From the NCBI GenBank assembly GCA_030849075.1, contig JASAOO010003505.1, positions 18,604 to 82,603 on the forward strand: a stretch of 64,000 nucleotides of DNA, in the 5' to 3' direction. Source of the DNA: Zelonia costaricensis. Taxonomy: Eukaryota; Euglenozoa; Kinetoplastea; Trypanosomatida; Trypanosomatidae. Position 1 is the first letter of the stretch; every line of letters begins with the position of its first letter. Shown here piece after piece: positions 29,870-40,291 of this stretch. The translations under genes were made by a program, and so were the position numbers. The notes under the pieces were generated by a model. The model ran no database searches, was not told the DNA's origin, and saw nothing but the letters and a program-made list of their open reading frames with translations.

Positions 29870-31684
29870 CTGTTTTGGCGTTGTGTATCGGCGTGCGAGT
29901 CTCTCTGCACTCGTCCAGTTTCTTCTCCACACACTCTCTCAGCCCTCCTGCCACGCCTTTCCTCCCCAACTCCCTCGAAACCTTCCTGCATGTCGCAGTG
30001 AGGCCCCACCACGGCAGCGTGTCGCTTGTTTGCCTGTGCTTTTGTGTTTGCTGGACTCTATAACCCGTCCGTGCTGTTCCCGTGTGCCTTCTTATATGCC
30101 CATCCCTCTACAAAGGAGAAAGAAAAAAAATGAGGGTGGGCAAGGTGACAGCTCTACCGTGTGTCCTTCTCCTCCTCCTCTCGTGTCCGTCTCTGTGTGT
30201 CGTGTGGTTATGCCCCTCTGTATACCCCACCTCCGCCTCGTTCCAAGCGACACGACAGCAGGGCCGACCCGCCACCCCACCCAGCCCTCCCCCCTCCACC
30301 CGTCACCTCACCAACACTCTCCCGCACCGCTTGTCTTTCCATTGCGCTTGTGCCGCCGCGTCTACTTCCGGCACTACGTCGGTAGCCGCAGGCTATCACC
30401 TGCGCTGGGTGTTGTGCCCTCACCCCCTTCTCGCTCTCTCTTCCCCTCTTCGTCCGCGCTGTCGACTTCTTCACTCTGTCGTGTTCCGATGTCCTCTGGC
30501 GAGGTGGCCTCCTTCTTCTCCTCTCGCCTCCGCCGGCGTTGTACTCTTCCTCCTCCCTTTCTTTTCTCTGGTTTGCGTGTTGACCTGCGATTGTTGTCCG
30601 CTTGTAGAGCTGCCCCTCGATGGTGTGTGTGTGTCTGTACGTGTGCGTGTGTGTGTATGTGTGTGTGTGTGGATGAGTGTGCCCCACTCGTGCCACGGCT
30701 CGCCCTCTCCCTCTCTCTCCTCCCGTCCCTGGCGCCGAAACCACTTTCCCTCTTCTCATGTTGTTGCTAAGCGGAGAGAGGCAGCCGCGTCGCTGCAGGG
30801 AGTCGTGCATGACGTTGCACGGGAGCTGAAGAGCAACTTTCCACCCCCCCCCACCAGCATCCACTGAGGTGAACCCCCTTTTTCTTTTCCGCGCACGCCG
30901 CCGCCGCCGCCGTCCTCGACCCCGTCTTCCCCTCGTCCCGCCATGTCGTCCGTTTGTGTACCGTAGCTGCACTGCAGCCGTCTCTTCATTGTGTGTGCTC
31001 GTCCCCCCGCCCCCGCAAGCCTCTGGCTCCATTTGTGCCTTCGTGCCTTTATTGTGTCTCTGTGTTCTTGATTTCGTTGTCGCACGCCGTGGTGGCCCCT
31101 GCCCGCCGCAAGTCGAATGCCGCATACGCAGAGTCAGCCAAGATCGCAAAACCAAAGCACGCAGAAACCGTAGGACGTCTCTTCATCGAGATCGAGGGCG
31201 AAACTTCCACGATGCTCTCACTCTCTCTCAAGTGTGTGTGTGCATGCACAAGTGGCACGCGCTGCACGGCAACAAACAAGCGGCGCGCACGCGAGGCCCT
31301 AATCCCCCCCCCACCGCCGGCCACATGCCTCTCTCCCGTGCGCACTGACGCTTCCTTGAACGCGCAGAAGAAGAGCATCAGCGCCCGCTGACTTGACAGG
31401 AAAAAGAATGGGCACGGTCTCCCCGACTCTTCCCGCGCAAGCACTGTGCGCGTGCACCTGCCTCGCTACCTGCCAGCTCCTCTCCACGCGGGACTCCTCC
31501 TGCTCCTTCCGCCCGCCTCTGCCCCCCCCCCCCCACACGCACACACACTTGCCCAACCCTTCTCCACGCCCGGCTGCCTCACTACGCCGCAGAAGCGAGT
31601 GCACGCGGACATTGCGCCCACTTTCTACGCCTTCATCAACACACACTGCTCCAACGCCTTCCACCCCTCCCGTTCTCACCTTCT

Positions 31685-31686
31685 AG
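31685..31686 (+). other. Candidate spliced-leader acceptor AG for deoxyhypusine synthase
   Basis: A C/T tract (about 31658-31684) ends in TTCTAG, with the ATG at 31702. A second AG (CGCAG) lies closer to the ATG. Inferred from position. Confidence 0.5.
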
Positions 31687-31701
31687 TACCACCGCAGCGC
31701 C

Positions 31702-33297
31702 ATGGCGGCAGTCGCGGAGTCGGCGGTGCTTGTGTCGTCAGCAGGCGCCGCGGATGTCGTGGCGAAGCTCACTCACGTTCGCGGCCCCTCCGAGAACTTC
31801 GACAAGGCCGAGGTGGTGCTCAACACGTACCCAACGATGGGCTTCCAAGCGACGCACTTCGGCAACGCGTGCGACATCGCCCAACGCATGCTGCGTCGGC
31901 AGCAGCCCTCCAAGGTGTACCAGATCAAGGACGGGCAGTACGTGCTCGTGCCGCGCGAGGTCGACGAGACGGGCAAGCCCGTGCCGCCCCCGCTCGTGTA
32001 CCCGAACCTGTTCCTCGGCATTGCCGCCAACCTGATGGGCACGGGATGCCGCGACGTCGTCCGCTTCCTCGTGCAGGACGGCATCGAGGAGCGCTCGCCC
32101 GATGCCGCGGCCGCCGTCGACGGCACGGAGCATCAGCTGATGTTTGCGCGGCTAAAGGCGGAGTACGCCGAGACCTACGGACGGCCGCCGCTCGCCGACG
32201 AGGCGCCACCGCACTTCCGCAGCTTCCTCTCCTGCGTCGTGCTCAGCGGAGGTGGGGTGGAGCACGACCTGCGCCGTGCGTGCACGCCGTACACGCTGCA
32301 CTTCTACGCAAGCGAAACCCCCGCCACCGACAACGCGGCCCCCACCGCGGCGCGTAAGCGGGCGCGCTTCGGCAACATCGAGTTTCCACGTGAGGGCGCG
32401 GCCGACTCGGCGCTCTTCGACTGCCTCATGCGCGAGTTTGTGACCCGTCTCTGCGCCCGCCAGGCGCGCCTGCGCGCTGCCGCCGCCGCGAAGCCGGTCC
32501 CCGAGAAGTACCTGGACGTGTGCAGCTGGGCCGTGTCACCGAGCGAGGTTTGGGCGCTGTGTGGGCTGTGGCTCGTCGACATGCTGACGGAGGCGCTGAA
32601 GACCGTCCGGCAAACCTCCGCCGACGCGACGGCCGGAACGGCAGGCCTCCAGGAGTCTTCGACCGGCGACGAGGGCGAGACGCGGCTGCGCGAGGAGGCG
32701 CTGGCCAAGGCGCGGTCGACGGTGGTGTACTGGGCCGCGCACCAGCAGGTGCCGCTCTTCAACCCGTCCTTCGTGGACGGCGACATCGCGCGCTACCTGC
32801 TGCCCACCGCCGCCCAAGGCGGTGCGGCTGCGGCGCCGGCTGCTGTGGTGGAGCGGCTGCAGGTCGACCTCGTCAAGGACGTGCACGCCATCAACAAGCT
32901 CGCCATGCTCAGCAAGAAGACGGGCATGCTGATCTGCGGCGGCGGCGTGGTCAAACACCACGTCTGCAATGCCAACCTGATGCGCAACGGCGCCGACTAC
33001 ACGATCATCTTCAACAACGGGCAGGAGTACGACGGCTCTGATGCGGGGGCCAAGCCGGAGGAGGCGCTGTCGTGGGGCAAGGTGCGGATGGAGGGGGAGT
33101 ACGTCAAGGTGTACGGCGAAGTGACCACCCTGCTGCCGCTCCTCGTCGCGGAGGTGTTTGTGCCGGCGGCCCGTACGCGGCAGCGCGTGCCCGGTGAGGA
33201 GCCGCGGCGGCCGCGCCGCTCGGGTGTCTCGACGCGGCGCAAGGCAGCGAAGGTGGCAGCCAAGGCAGCCACCGTGGCCCAGTCTGACGACGACTGA
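31702..33297 (+). CDS. DHS: Deoxyhypusine synthase, catalytic-type subunit
   Basis: A 531-residue protein. The family moves an aminobutyl group from spermidine to a lysine of eIF5A, using NAD, as the first step of hypusine formation. The diagnostic blocks are present: 'GGGVVKHHVCNANLMRNGADY' beginning at G413, with H419-H420 in the active-site/NAD region, then 'EYDGSDAGAKPEEALSWGK' ending in K460, which corresponds to the catalytic Lys329 of human DHS. The N-terminal 'PTMGFQATHFGNACDIAQRM' (about 44-63) is also typical. It is longer than the roughly 370-residue human enzyme because of insertions (about 190-260 and 300-345). Kinetoplastids are known to carry a second, catalytically impaired DHS paralogue, and in Trypanosoma brucei the two form an active heterotetramer. 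This copy keeps the Lys, so I take it as the catalytic one. The Lys/Arg-rich C-terminal tail is unusual. Confidence 0.92.
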   Translation: MAAVAESAVLVSSAGAADVVAKLTHVRGPSENFDKAEVVLNTYPTMGFQATHFGNACDIAQRMLRRQQPSKVYQIKDGQYVLVPREVDETGKPVPPPLVYPNLFLGIAANLMGTGCRDVVRFLVQDGIEERSPDAAAAVDGTEHQLMFARLKAEYAETYGRPPLADEAPPHFRSFLSCVVLSGGGVEHDLRRACTPYTLHFYASETPATDNAAPTAARKRARFGNIEFPREGAADSALFDCLMREFVTRLCARQARLRAAAAAKPVPEKYLDVCSWAVSPSEVWALCGLWLVDMLTEALKTVRQTSADATAGTAGLQESSTGDEGETRLREEALAKARSTVVYWAAHQQVPLFNPSFVDGDIARYLLPTAAQGGAAAAPAAVVERLQVDLVKDVHAINKLAMLSKKTGMLICGGGVVKHHVCNANLMRNGADYTIIFNNGQEYDGSDAGAKPEEALSWGKVRMEGEYVKVYGEVTTLLPLLVAEVFVPAARTRQRVPGEEPRRPRRSGVSTRRKAAKVAAKAATVAQSDDD

Positions 33298-33755
33298 GCC
33301 ACAGCTCCCGGTTCCGCAACCCCAGACACGCGCGACTGCAAATTCGTGTAGGCTCAAGTGTGTGCTCGTCGTAGCTTGCGACTGTGACTACGTGTGTGTC
33401 TGTGTGTGTCTGTGTGTGTGTGTCGGTATGCTTGGTGACGGACGGGTGGCCACAGTACATGAGAGCGCCTGAGGTGCTGAGGTGAACGGTAGTGCAGCTC
33501 ACCTCGAATACGCGGCATCTCGCCAGCCAACCCCCGTACCGCTGATCGAACGTCTTGAAGGCAGCTAAGGCGGGTAAAGAGGATGACCTTGTGTGTGCGT
33601 ATGTGTGTGCGTGTGCGTGTCTGCTCCCCGTGCGAGGTTGGTGGGGGCGCCGCGAACGGGGTGAAGGAAGGGCAGAAGTGCGGGGGCACACTCGCGCTCT
33701 GGTCCTTTCTCCATCCTCAGACACCGATGTCGAAGCCGCATTCCCGACCCAACTC

Positions 33756-33791
<36 letters not shown>

Positions 33792-34304
33792 TCCTCACAC
33801 GTGGCGCAGTCTCTTGTCCATCTCTCTCTCTCTATCTTGTTCATCCCTCCCCGCAGTGCTTCAGCAGTCGCCACGTCTTGCGGGACGCACGCGGCGACGC
33901 GATTCCATGTCACGAGCCGCCGTCGGTGCGGCTCCGTCTCCGTCGCCTTCCCTCACCGGCGGCTCGCCAATCTGTTTCCCGCTCTTCCCGAAACTCCACC
34001 TCGCCCCGCCGCCCCCCCCCCTCACCATCTCAGTCCCCTCCCTTTCTCGGCATCACAGTGTTGCCGGTACGTGCGTGCACTACGAAACCCACACAAACAC
34101 ACACACACACGCCGCACACACCCTTTATCTCCGCATTCACCCGCTAAGGGCGGGGTCTGTCGCCACTCTCCCCTCCCTCCTCCGTGACGTCTGCCGGTCT
34201 GGGCTCTCCCTGCAAGCGCGTCTCGCTCACAGCGCGCCGAGTGCGTGGGTGTCTTCAGCTTCTCTGATCTCCTTCTCCTGTTGCGGAAGGCTGCACAGCT
34301 CAAC
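33298..34304 (+). other. Intergenic spacer, deoxyhypusine synthase to AAA protein
   Basis: No supported gene. It has a balanced-composition stretch near 33430-33570 with a small inverted repeat (GAGGTGA/TCACCTC), a TG repeat near 33390-33423, a (CA)n repeat (33757-33787), and C/T tracts toward 34020 and 34255-34280 that may serve trans-splicing. Confidence 0.55.
33757..33787 (+). repeat. (AC)n microsatellite
   Basis: About 31 bases of AC dinucleotides. Confidence 0.9.
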
Positions 34305-36641
34305 ATGGATGGTTATTTCGGGACAGGCGCGGGCAGCTCCCTCGTCAGCCTCTTCCTCGCTGCTGTCATCCCGCTCGTGTGTCTGCGTGCCGCTTCCCTA
34401 GTGCAGCACACGTGGCCCAACTACCTCTACCGCAAGCTCACGGGCCGGCTCGACCGGCAGCTCGCCACGGTGGCGGAGCGGCTGCGGCACAACCGCATCC
34501 TGCAAGACGACATCCTCATCCGCAGCATTCTCGGCTATGTCTCGCACTGCTACGTGAGCATGATGCAGGGCAGCGCTGCGGCGTGCGACACCGTGGCGGC
34601 GGCTGACTACGACTACACGTTCGTGTTTGCCCAGTCAGAGCTCTTCGACGAGGACTGGGTGCCGCAGTCGACGCGATACAGCACCCTCTTCGGCCGCGCC
34701 CTCGCCTCGTGCATGGAGCTGGCGGTGACGCCGAGCCTCGGGCAGGCCATCCAGGTCGAGCCGGGTCTCTTCGTGCGCCCGGTCCAGGCCACCGAGGACA
34801 ACCAGCCGCCTGAGCTGGACTCAGAGGACAGCGAGCAGAGCCGTGAGGAGAGGCGGCGCGGCGGCGGCAGCGCGGCGGCGGCGGCTGCACGACGCAATCC
34901 AGCCGAGAAGCTGAACGACTACCTTTTCTACGACATGCGCAAGTACGCTGAGAAGATGCGGGAGCACGACGAGCCGCTGGCGACAAACAGCTCCAACGAC
35001 GCCAGCTTCGAGGAGCACCCGTTCGACAAGCCGGCGCAGCGGGGCCGTCGTGGCAAGCGCGGTGACAGCAGCAGCGCGACCTCAGGTGACTTCTCCGAAC
35101 CGGATACGCCCGACGTGGGCATCAGCATTGTGATAGAGTACCGCCGCCCTCTGCCGCACGAGGCGGCGCAGGCGCTGTGCCCCAGCACCGGCGGGCCGCG
35201 CGGGGTGCGCGAGTACAACGAGGCGAGACCCGCTGACGACGCCATCAATGCCTTTCTCGAGCGTGTGCATGCCTGGTACATTGGCCACGTCGCTCTGTGC
35301 AGGAGCACCGCGCTGCTCGCCATCTATCCCACCACGCAGCTCTCCCGCTTCGCCGCGGTCGGCGCCGCGGCACTGAAGAAGGCCGCCGGCAGCAGCGACG
35401 GCTGCGAGAGTGCGGACTGCGAAGGCAAGTGCTACGTGTTGGACAGCGCAGCCCCGGGTACGGCGGGTGAGACGGCAGCAGGTGCCGGGGCGGGATCGCA
35501 AACCGCCGCAGCAGCGGATCGCAGCGGGCCCGGCAGCGCAGCGCGTCCGGCGACGTCGACGGTGACGGGCGGCCGCATCGGCTTCGCGGACAATGCGGCG
35601 GCGGCGACGCCGCGTGGCAAGACCTTCCGCTCGCTCTTCTTCCCGGAAAAGGCGCGCGTGCTCACAATGCTCGACGACTTTGTGCAGGAGCGCGGCTCGT
35701 TTGCCGTGCCTGGCGTGGTGCCGCGCCTCACCTTCTTCCTGCACGGCGCCCCCGGCACGGGCAAGACGTCGTTTGTGAAGGCCCTCGCGCGCCACCTGCG
35801 CCGCAACCTTGTTGTGGTGTCGATGAGCGAGGTGCTCACGGTCGATGAGCTGCGCACGCTTCTGCAGCCCTTCACTATCTCGGTCAACGACGGGGCGGAC
35901 ACGGTGGGGGTGCAGCCGCATCAGTCCGTCTTTGTGTTTGAGGACTTCGACGCCATTGGCGGGGCGTGGCGGACGCTGACGGAAGGGCAGGAGGTGCGCA
36001 AGAAGCTTGCACACGAGCGCCGGCAGGCGAAGGCGGCGGCGGCGCAGGAGGACGGCCGTGGCAGCGGCGCGACGTCCACTGCCGTGTCTGACCACGGCGA
36101 CGCCTCCTCTCCCTCCCCCTCCGCATCCGGCAGCGAGGACTGCAGTGACGACGACAGTGGAGAAGACCGTAGCGACGAGGACGGCAGCGACGAGTATCTG
36201 CTCGGTGACGACGCCGTTGCCCAGCTCGAGCGCACGCATCTCACGGTAGAGCGCTTCGCGGATCTCTTCAACGGCCTCAACCTCCCCGACTCCTTCATCG
36301 CCGTCTTCACGACGAACCACCCCGACAAGATCCACCCGCTCATCACCGGCTCCAACATGATGAACGTCACCCTTGACATGGGCATGCTGGGCGAGTCGTG
36401 CGCGATGGAGATGATCGAGCACTACTACGCCGCCGAACTGGTGACCACAGCCTGCGGCGAGGGGCGCCTTTCCGCAGAACAGCAGGCGGCACTGCGCACG
36501 GCCCTCGCGGCCTTCCGCGGCGGCTCTGCAGGGCTCAGCGGGGCGCTGCTGGAGAAGATGTGCATCGAGTGCGACACCATCGCCGACCTGACAGCGCGGC
36601 TCAGCGCGTGCGACGTGTGGGACTGCGCGGCGGTTTTCTGA
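34305..36641 (+). CDS. BCS1-like membrane AAA ATPase, divergent
   Basis: A 778-residue protein. Residues 10-32 form a single hydrophobic N-terminal segment, as in mitochondrial BCS1, the AAA translocase that places the Rieske protein into complex III. The AAA core has Walker A 'GAPGTGKT' (481-488, K487), Walker B 'FVFEDFD' (543-549, acidic E546-D547), and a sensor-1 'FTTNHPDKI' motif. Instead of the usual BCS1 'RPGR' arginine-finger segment after the sensor, the sequence reads 'TGSNMMN' (681-687). An acidic Ser/Asp/Glu-rich insertion (about 565-640) splits the domain between Walker B and sensor 1, and another low-complexity region precedes Walker A. I chose ATG 34305, the first in the frame and closely downstream of a C/T tract. 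A true BCS1 may be encoded elsewhere. Its function here is unproven. Confidence 0.75.
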   Translation: MDGYFGTGAGSSLVSLFLAAVIPLVCLRAASLVQHTWPNYLYRKLTGRLDRQLATVAERLRHNRILQDDILIRSILGYVSHCYVSMMQGSAAACDTVAAADYDYTFVFAQSELFDEDWVPQSTRYSTLFGRALASCMELAVTPSLGQAIQVEPGLFVRPVQATEDNQPPELDSEDSEQSREERRRGGGSAAAAAARRNPAEKLNDYLFYDMRKYAEKMREHDEPLATNSSNDASFEEHPFDKPAQRGRRGKRGDSSSATSGDFSEPDTPDVGISIVIEYRRPLPHEAAQALCPSTGGPRGVREYNEARPADDAINAFLERVHAWYIGHVALCRSTALLAIYPTTQLSRFAAVGAAALKKAAGSSDGCESADCEGKCYVLDSAAPGTAGETAAGAGAGSQTAAAADRSGPGSAARPATSTVTGGRIGFADNAAAATPRGKTFRSLFFPEKARVLTMLDDFVQERGSFAVPGVVPRLTFFLHGAPGTGKTSFVKALARHLRRNLVVVSMSEVLTVDELRTLLQPFTISVNDGADTVGVQPHQSVFVFEDFDAIGGAWRTLTEGQEVRKKLAHERRQAKAAAAQEDGRGSGATSTAVSDHGDASSPSPSASGSEDCSDDDSGEDRSDEDGSDEYLLGDDAVAQLERTHLTVERFADLFNGLNLPDSFIAVFTTNHPDKIHPLITGSNMMNVTLDMGMLGESCAMEMIEHYYAAELVTTACGEGRLSAEQQAALRTALAAFRGGSAGLSGALLEKMCIECDTIADLTARLSACDVWDCAAVF

Positions 36642-37664
36642 GCGCCTCTGCAGCAGGGAGTCCGTGCAGGGTGTGTCGTGCGGCGAAGTTTCCACGCTCC
36701 CCGTGCCCGCCGTCTCCACTCCCCTTTTCTTAGCTTTTGTGCACCATTTTTCACTTCATCCACTCGAAGCCGTACGCGGGCACGCTCGCAGGGGCCATGC
36801 ACAACGGTGTGTCTGTGTGTGTGTGTGGGTGTGTGGGTGTGTATGTGTGTGTCTGGGTGCGCTCTCTCGCCTTGGTGCCGTGAACTCCACCACTGACTTC
36901 ACCCTTCACACCTTCACCCCCACCCCACCCCGCCCCGCGCCTTCACGTCTGCCACCGCAGTTCGATTTTTTCGTCATTTTCCACAACCTCCGCGGAGGAG
37001 CGTCGCTCATCCTCTCCCCACCCCCTCCACCACCTCCTCCGTCTCTTGGATCTCGCTAGCCTCAACACGTTTGCCTCCCCATCGCCCAGCTCTCTGCGCG
37101 CGACAGGGGATGGTCCGCTCTCTCCTCGTCATCGATCACGCCACGGTCACCGTCACCGCCGACAGCCGCACCCCTTCCCCCTCCCTCCCTCTCTCCCCCG
37201 ATCAGTTGGGCACTGCAGCGCAAAACCACAACGTCAAACGGACGAGCACCTCGAGCGCTGCTGCCAGCGCAGAACCGCCGCGCTGAGGGCCGGCTGAGCC
37301 GCCCTGCTCTTCAGACCATTCCTCTCTCGCTCTCTCACTGCCTTCCCCTCACTCTTGCCACTGCCTCCGCACTTCTCCTGTCCCCACTTCCGTCACCACA
37401 CACACACGCTGACACGTACACCAGAGTGTGAAGCCTCCCGTATTCCCCCCTCCCCCTCCGATCCCTCTCCCCCCTACCTTCTGCATCCCCGTGCTGAAAG
37501 TCGGCTGTTTCACTATAAAGCCGTTTGCTGCTTGCCTGTGTGTGCTTGACCCCCGTCCCTTCCTCGTCCCGGGCTCGCTCTCCGCGCCCGACCTCAACCC
37601 CCCCTTCTTCTTTCCTTCTATCCGCACGCTCCGCTCGGAGCGTCCGCGCCGGCTCACCGCAACC
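36642..37664 (+). other. Intergenic spacer, AAA gene to eIF5
   Basis: No supported gene. It holds a TG repeat (about 36808-36855), C-rich tracts (36915-36950, 37015-37045, 37170-37200), and a polypyrimidine tract (about 37598-37622) before the eIF5 start. Confidence 0.6.
37639..37640 (+). other. Candidate spliced-leader acceptor AG for eIF5
   Basis: The C/T tract at 37598-37622 is followed by its first AG at 37639-37640, 24 bases before the ATG. Inferred from position. Confidence 0.5.
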
Positions 37665-38822
37665 ATGGCGGCTCAGATGGTTCCGATCGACCCGGACAAG
37701 AAGGATGACGTCTACTACCGCTACAAGATGCCGGCCGTGCAGACCAAGGTGGAGGGCAGCGGTAACGGCATCAAGACGGTGCTGCCGAACATTCACGACA
37801 TCTGTCTCGTCATCAACCGCCCAGAGGCGGTGCTGATGAAGTACTTCCAGTTCGAGTTCGGTGCGCAGCGCACGGTGTCCACGAAGGACGACAAGTTCTT
37901 GCTGATGGGCGCCCACACGTCGGAGCGTACGCAGGAGAAGCTGTACGACTTCATCCGCAAGTTCGTGCTGTGCAAGCACTGCCGCAACCCCGAGACGGCG
38001 ATCCAGCTGGAGGCCGACAAGAAGGGCGCCGCGTCCATCAGCATGGTGTGCGGTGCGTGCGGTAAGCGGTCCACCTTCGACGAGCACCGCACCAAGACGT
38101 ACATGACGCAGTACTACGAGAAGCACCCGGAGGAGGCGAAGGCCGCGAAGGGTGCCGCCGAGGCCCGCAAGAAGGACGACGGCGCCGCCGCCGCTGCGGA
38201 GGACCCGGCGTCGACGGCGGCGGTGGTGGCCGCGAAGCTCGGGAAGGAGTCGGGCAAGTCCGTCAAGAAGTCCGACCTTGCCGACGACCGCGAGGATCCC
38301 AAGGTGGTCTTTGCGCGTGTGCTGAAGGAGTCGTGGGGCAAGAACGACGAGCTTGTGGGCCGCACGGTGCGTCTGCAGAGCCAGTACAACCTGCCAGAGA
38401 ACTACGGCCCGCCCATGGCGCTGTCGGCCATGCTGCTCGAGCACCGCGATGATCTTCTCTCCACCATGAAGTTGCACGCGCGCCTGATGAAGCGGCTCTG
38501 CACCGTGCCGGAGCTCTTCGCCCGCACGGAAGGGTACGACGAGAAGGAGCTGACGGAGTTCTACAAGCGCGAGAAGAAGATCCAGAAGACGTTCCTGCGC
38601 GAGTGCGAGAAGGAGTTTGCGCTGCACCACACACCGGAGAAGTTCGCCGTGCTCATTTTCATGCTCTTCGTCGAGGGCGTGCTTCGCGACCGCAGCATTG
38701 CGGACTGGGCCAAGGACACGAAGCCGTTCAGCGGTGCCGACCCCAAGATCCAGGCGGCGATGCACGAGAAGGTCGCCCCGATTGTGGCCTGGCTCGGCAT
38801 CGATGCCAAGGCGGATGCCTAA
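37665..38822 (+). CDS. EIF5: Translation initiation factor eIF5
   Basis: A 385-residue protein, close to the usual eIF5 length. eIF5 is the GTPase-activating protein for eIF2 in start-codon selection. The N-terminal domain has 'YYRYKMP' with R19 at the position of the arginine finger, followed by 'KVEGSGNGIKT', a near-universal eIF5 string. The zinc ribbon is complete: C103-x2-C106 and C129-x2-C132. The C-terminal part (about 210-385) is a helical W2/HEAT domain of the type that binds eIF2-beta and eIF3, and it ends in the acidic/aromatic 'WLGIDAKADA'. An Ala/Lys linker (about 155-190) joins the two. The first in-frame ATG is at 37665, closely behind a polypyrimidine tract and AG. Confidence 0.95.
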   Translation: MAAQMVPIDPDKKDDVYYRYKMPAVQTKVEGSGNGIKTVLPNIHDICLVINRPEAVLMKYFQFEFGAQRTVSTKDDKFLLMGAHTSERTQEKLYDFIRKFVLCKHCRNPETAIQLEADKKGAASISMVCGACGKRSTFDEHRTKTYMTQYYEKHPEEAKAAKGAAEARKKDDGAAAAAEDPASTAAVVAAKLGKESGKSVKKSDLADDREDPKVVFARVLKESWGKNDELVGRTVRLQSQYNLPENYGPPMALSAMLLEHRDDLLSTMKLHARLMKRLCTVPELFARTEGYDEKELTEFYKREKKIQKTFLRECEKEFALHHTPEKFAVLIFMLFVEGVLRDRSIADWAKDTKPFSGADPKIQAAMHEKVAPIVAWLGIDAKADA

Positions 38823-40160
38823 GCCGCCCCAGCGACGACCCGGTGCACCAACATGTTGTGTGTGGTTCCTACCCGCCTGTTTGTGTTTCTCTGCCTGCCT
38901 GTCTGCGTGTGTGTTTGTGTGTGCGTGTGTGTGTGTGTGTGTGCCTGCGTGTGTTTACGGTTGTGTGTGCCGGTGTGCAGCGTAGGGGTGCCCCTTTGGG
39001 AGTCGTCTACGCGCTGTTCTGCATCTGCGTCCTTTTCCATCTCCTCACCCCCCCCCCACCCTTTCGTCTCGCCTCGCGTGCTGATGTGGCGAGGGCGTGG
39101 AAGAAGTGACGCCCCGAGGGCGGCGGCGGCAACGGCTGTGCGTCCGCAAAGCTGTGCAAGTGCGCTCCTCTCTCTCTATTTCTCCCGTGTGCTGTGCTTG
39201 GTGCGTGTGGTGTGTTGATGTGCCGGTAAGCTTGCATGATCTTGCGTGTCCTGTTCTCCTTTTTTTCCTCGTGTGACTCGTTGCCGTGTCCGCTCCCCGT
39301 GTTGCGTCTCGTGTGTTTGCAGGTGTGTTGCTGTTATTTACGTGTGAGAGAGTGACCGTCGATAGGAGCGTGCTTGTGTTTGTGTGTGTGTGTCTGTCTG
39401 TGCGTGGCTGTGCGCTGGCACATGTTCTTGGTGCCTGTCGTGTGCGATGCTAAGTATGCTGACCTCGTAAGAAATTTGGGTAACTGCCACTTCCGCCAAC
39501 AGAGAAGAGCCAACGCACGTGACGAAGATTCGAGAAAAACGGTTGCCCTGCGGTCTCGCCGCCCCTGATGCCCCGCTGGTCTCGCACACAGGCGGTCCGC
39601 CCCTCCCCCCTCCCCGAGGACAGGCCTACTGCTGTAGCTCCCGAGTGCGCCCAGGAGAATACGCCGCAGAGGACCGCGCAGGCGACTGTGGAGCGGCGAG
39701 CGGGATAGGGACTCACAACCAGCGAGCCGTGCACGAGCCTCCCTCCCCTCCCACCCCACTCTCCCCCTCCTTGAGCCGTGGAGGGATTCTTGCAGTGGGC
39801 TGACGTCTGCTGGACGCTGCCCAAGGAGCCCCGGTAGAACACTGAGGCCCTCCCCGTCATGTGTGCATGTCCTTGCCCCCACTCTGCTCCTTCTCCGTCT
39901 CCTCTCCACCGCCACCTTCGCTCACTCCCTCGCATTGGAAGTACGCATAGCCGCGGTGCTGTGCCCAACTTGCACCCGTCGCCACTTCTTCTTCTTCACG
40001 GCCTAACCTCCTCCACCCCCCTCCCGTCTCCCTCCCCTCGCTGTTCCTCACAAGGCTGCGGCACTGCAGCGTGTGTGCGGGTCGTGTCGCTACCCTCGAC
40101 GCGCGGCTCAGCGCTTCTGTGGGGAGGGGCCGCTCATACGCGTGTGTAGCGTGCCTCCGT

Positions 40161-40162
<2 letters not shown>

Positions 40163-40196
<34 letters not shown>
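40163..40196 (+). repeat. (CA)n microsatellite
   Basis: A 34-base perfect CA repeat about 100 bases before the RPC1 start codon. Confidence 0.95.
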
Positions 40197-40198
<2 letters not shown>

Positions 40199-40289
40199 TA
40201 CACGCTGCCGCAGACACACCGAGTCAGCGACACAAGCCGGGTGCTTTGCCCATCCACTCCCAGCCTGCCGCCTCCTCCCCGCTAACCCC

Positions 40290-40291
40290 AG
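40290..40291 (+). other. Candidate spliced-leader acceptor AG for RPC1
   Basis: The C-rich stretch 40250-40289 ends in CCCAG at 40287-40291, a few bases before ATG 40297. A second AG at 40293-40294 is equally possible. Confidence 0.35.

Larger units (their letters stand above)
24352..31701 (+). other. 7.35-kb stretch without a convincing gene
   Basis: The largest gap in the window. No frame on either strand shows the Ala/Arg-rich, G/C-ending codon pattern of the neighbouring genes; the longest frames (for example 25723-26556 +, 30208-31155 -) translate to Ser/Pro/Leu or Arg/Gly low-complexity text. It holds (TG)n repeats at 24851-24907 and 28601-28647, shorter ones near 27400-27442 and 30620-30675, a G14 run (29856-29869), and repeated C/T tracts. 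It may be a very long 3'UTR of the START gene, several noncoding transcripts, or lost genes. I could not identify a snoRNA or SIDER element in it. Confidence 0.55.

Noticed and set aside
30208..31155. 315-codon - strand frame
   Set aside because: Arg/Gly-rich complement of pyrimidine tracts and TG repeats; no sign of a protein, and opposite to the cluster direction.
37511..37520. TATA-like string 'CACTATAAAG' upstream of eIF5
   Set aside because: Kinetoplastid protein genes lack individual TATA promoters; it is inside a 5' flank and most likely chance.
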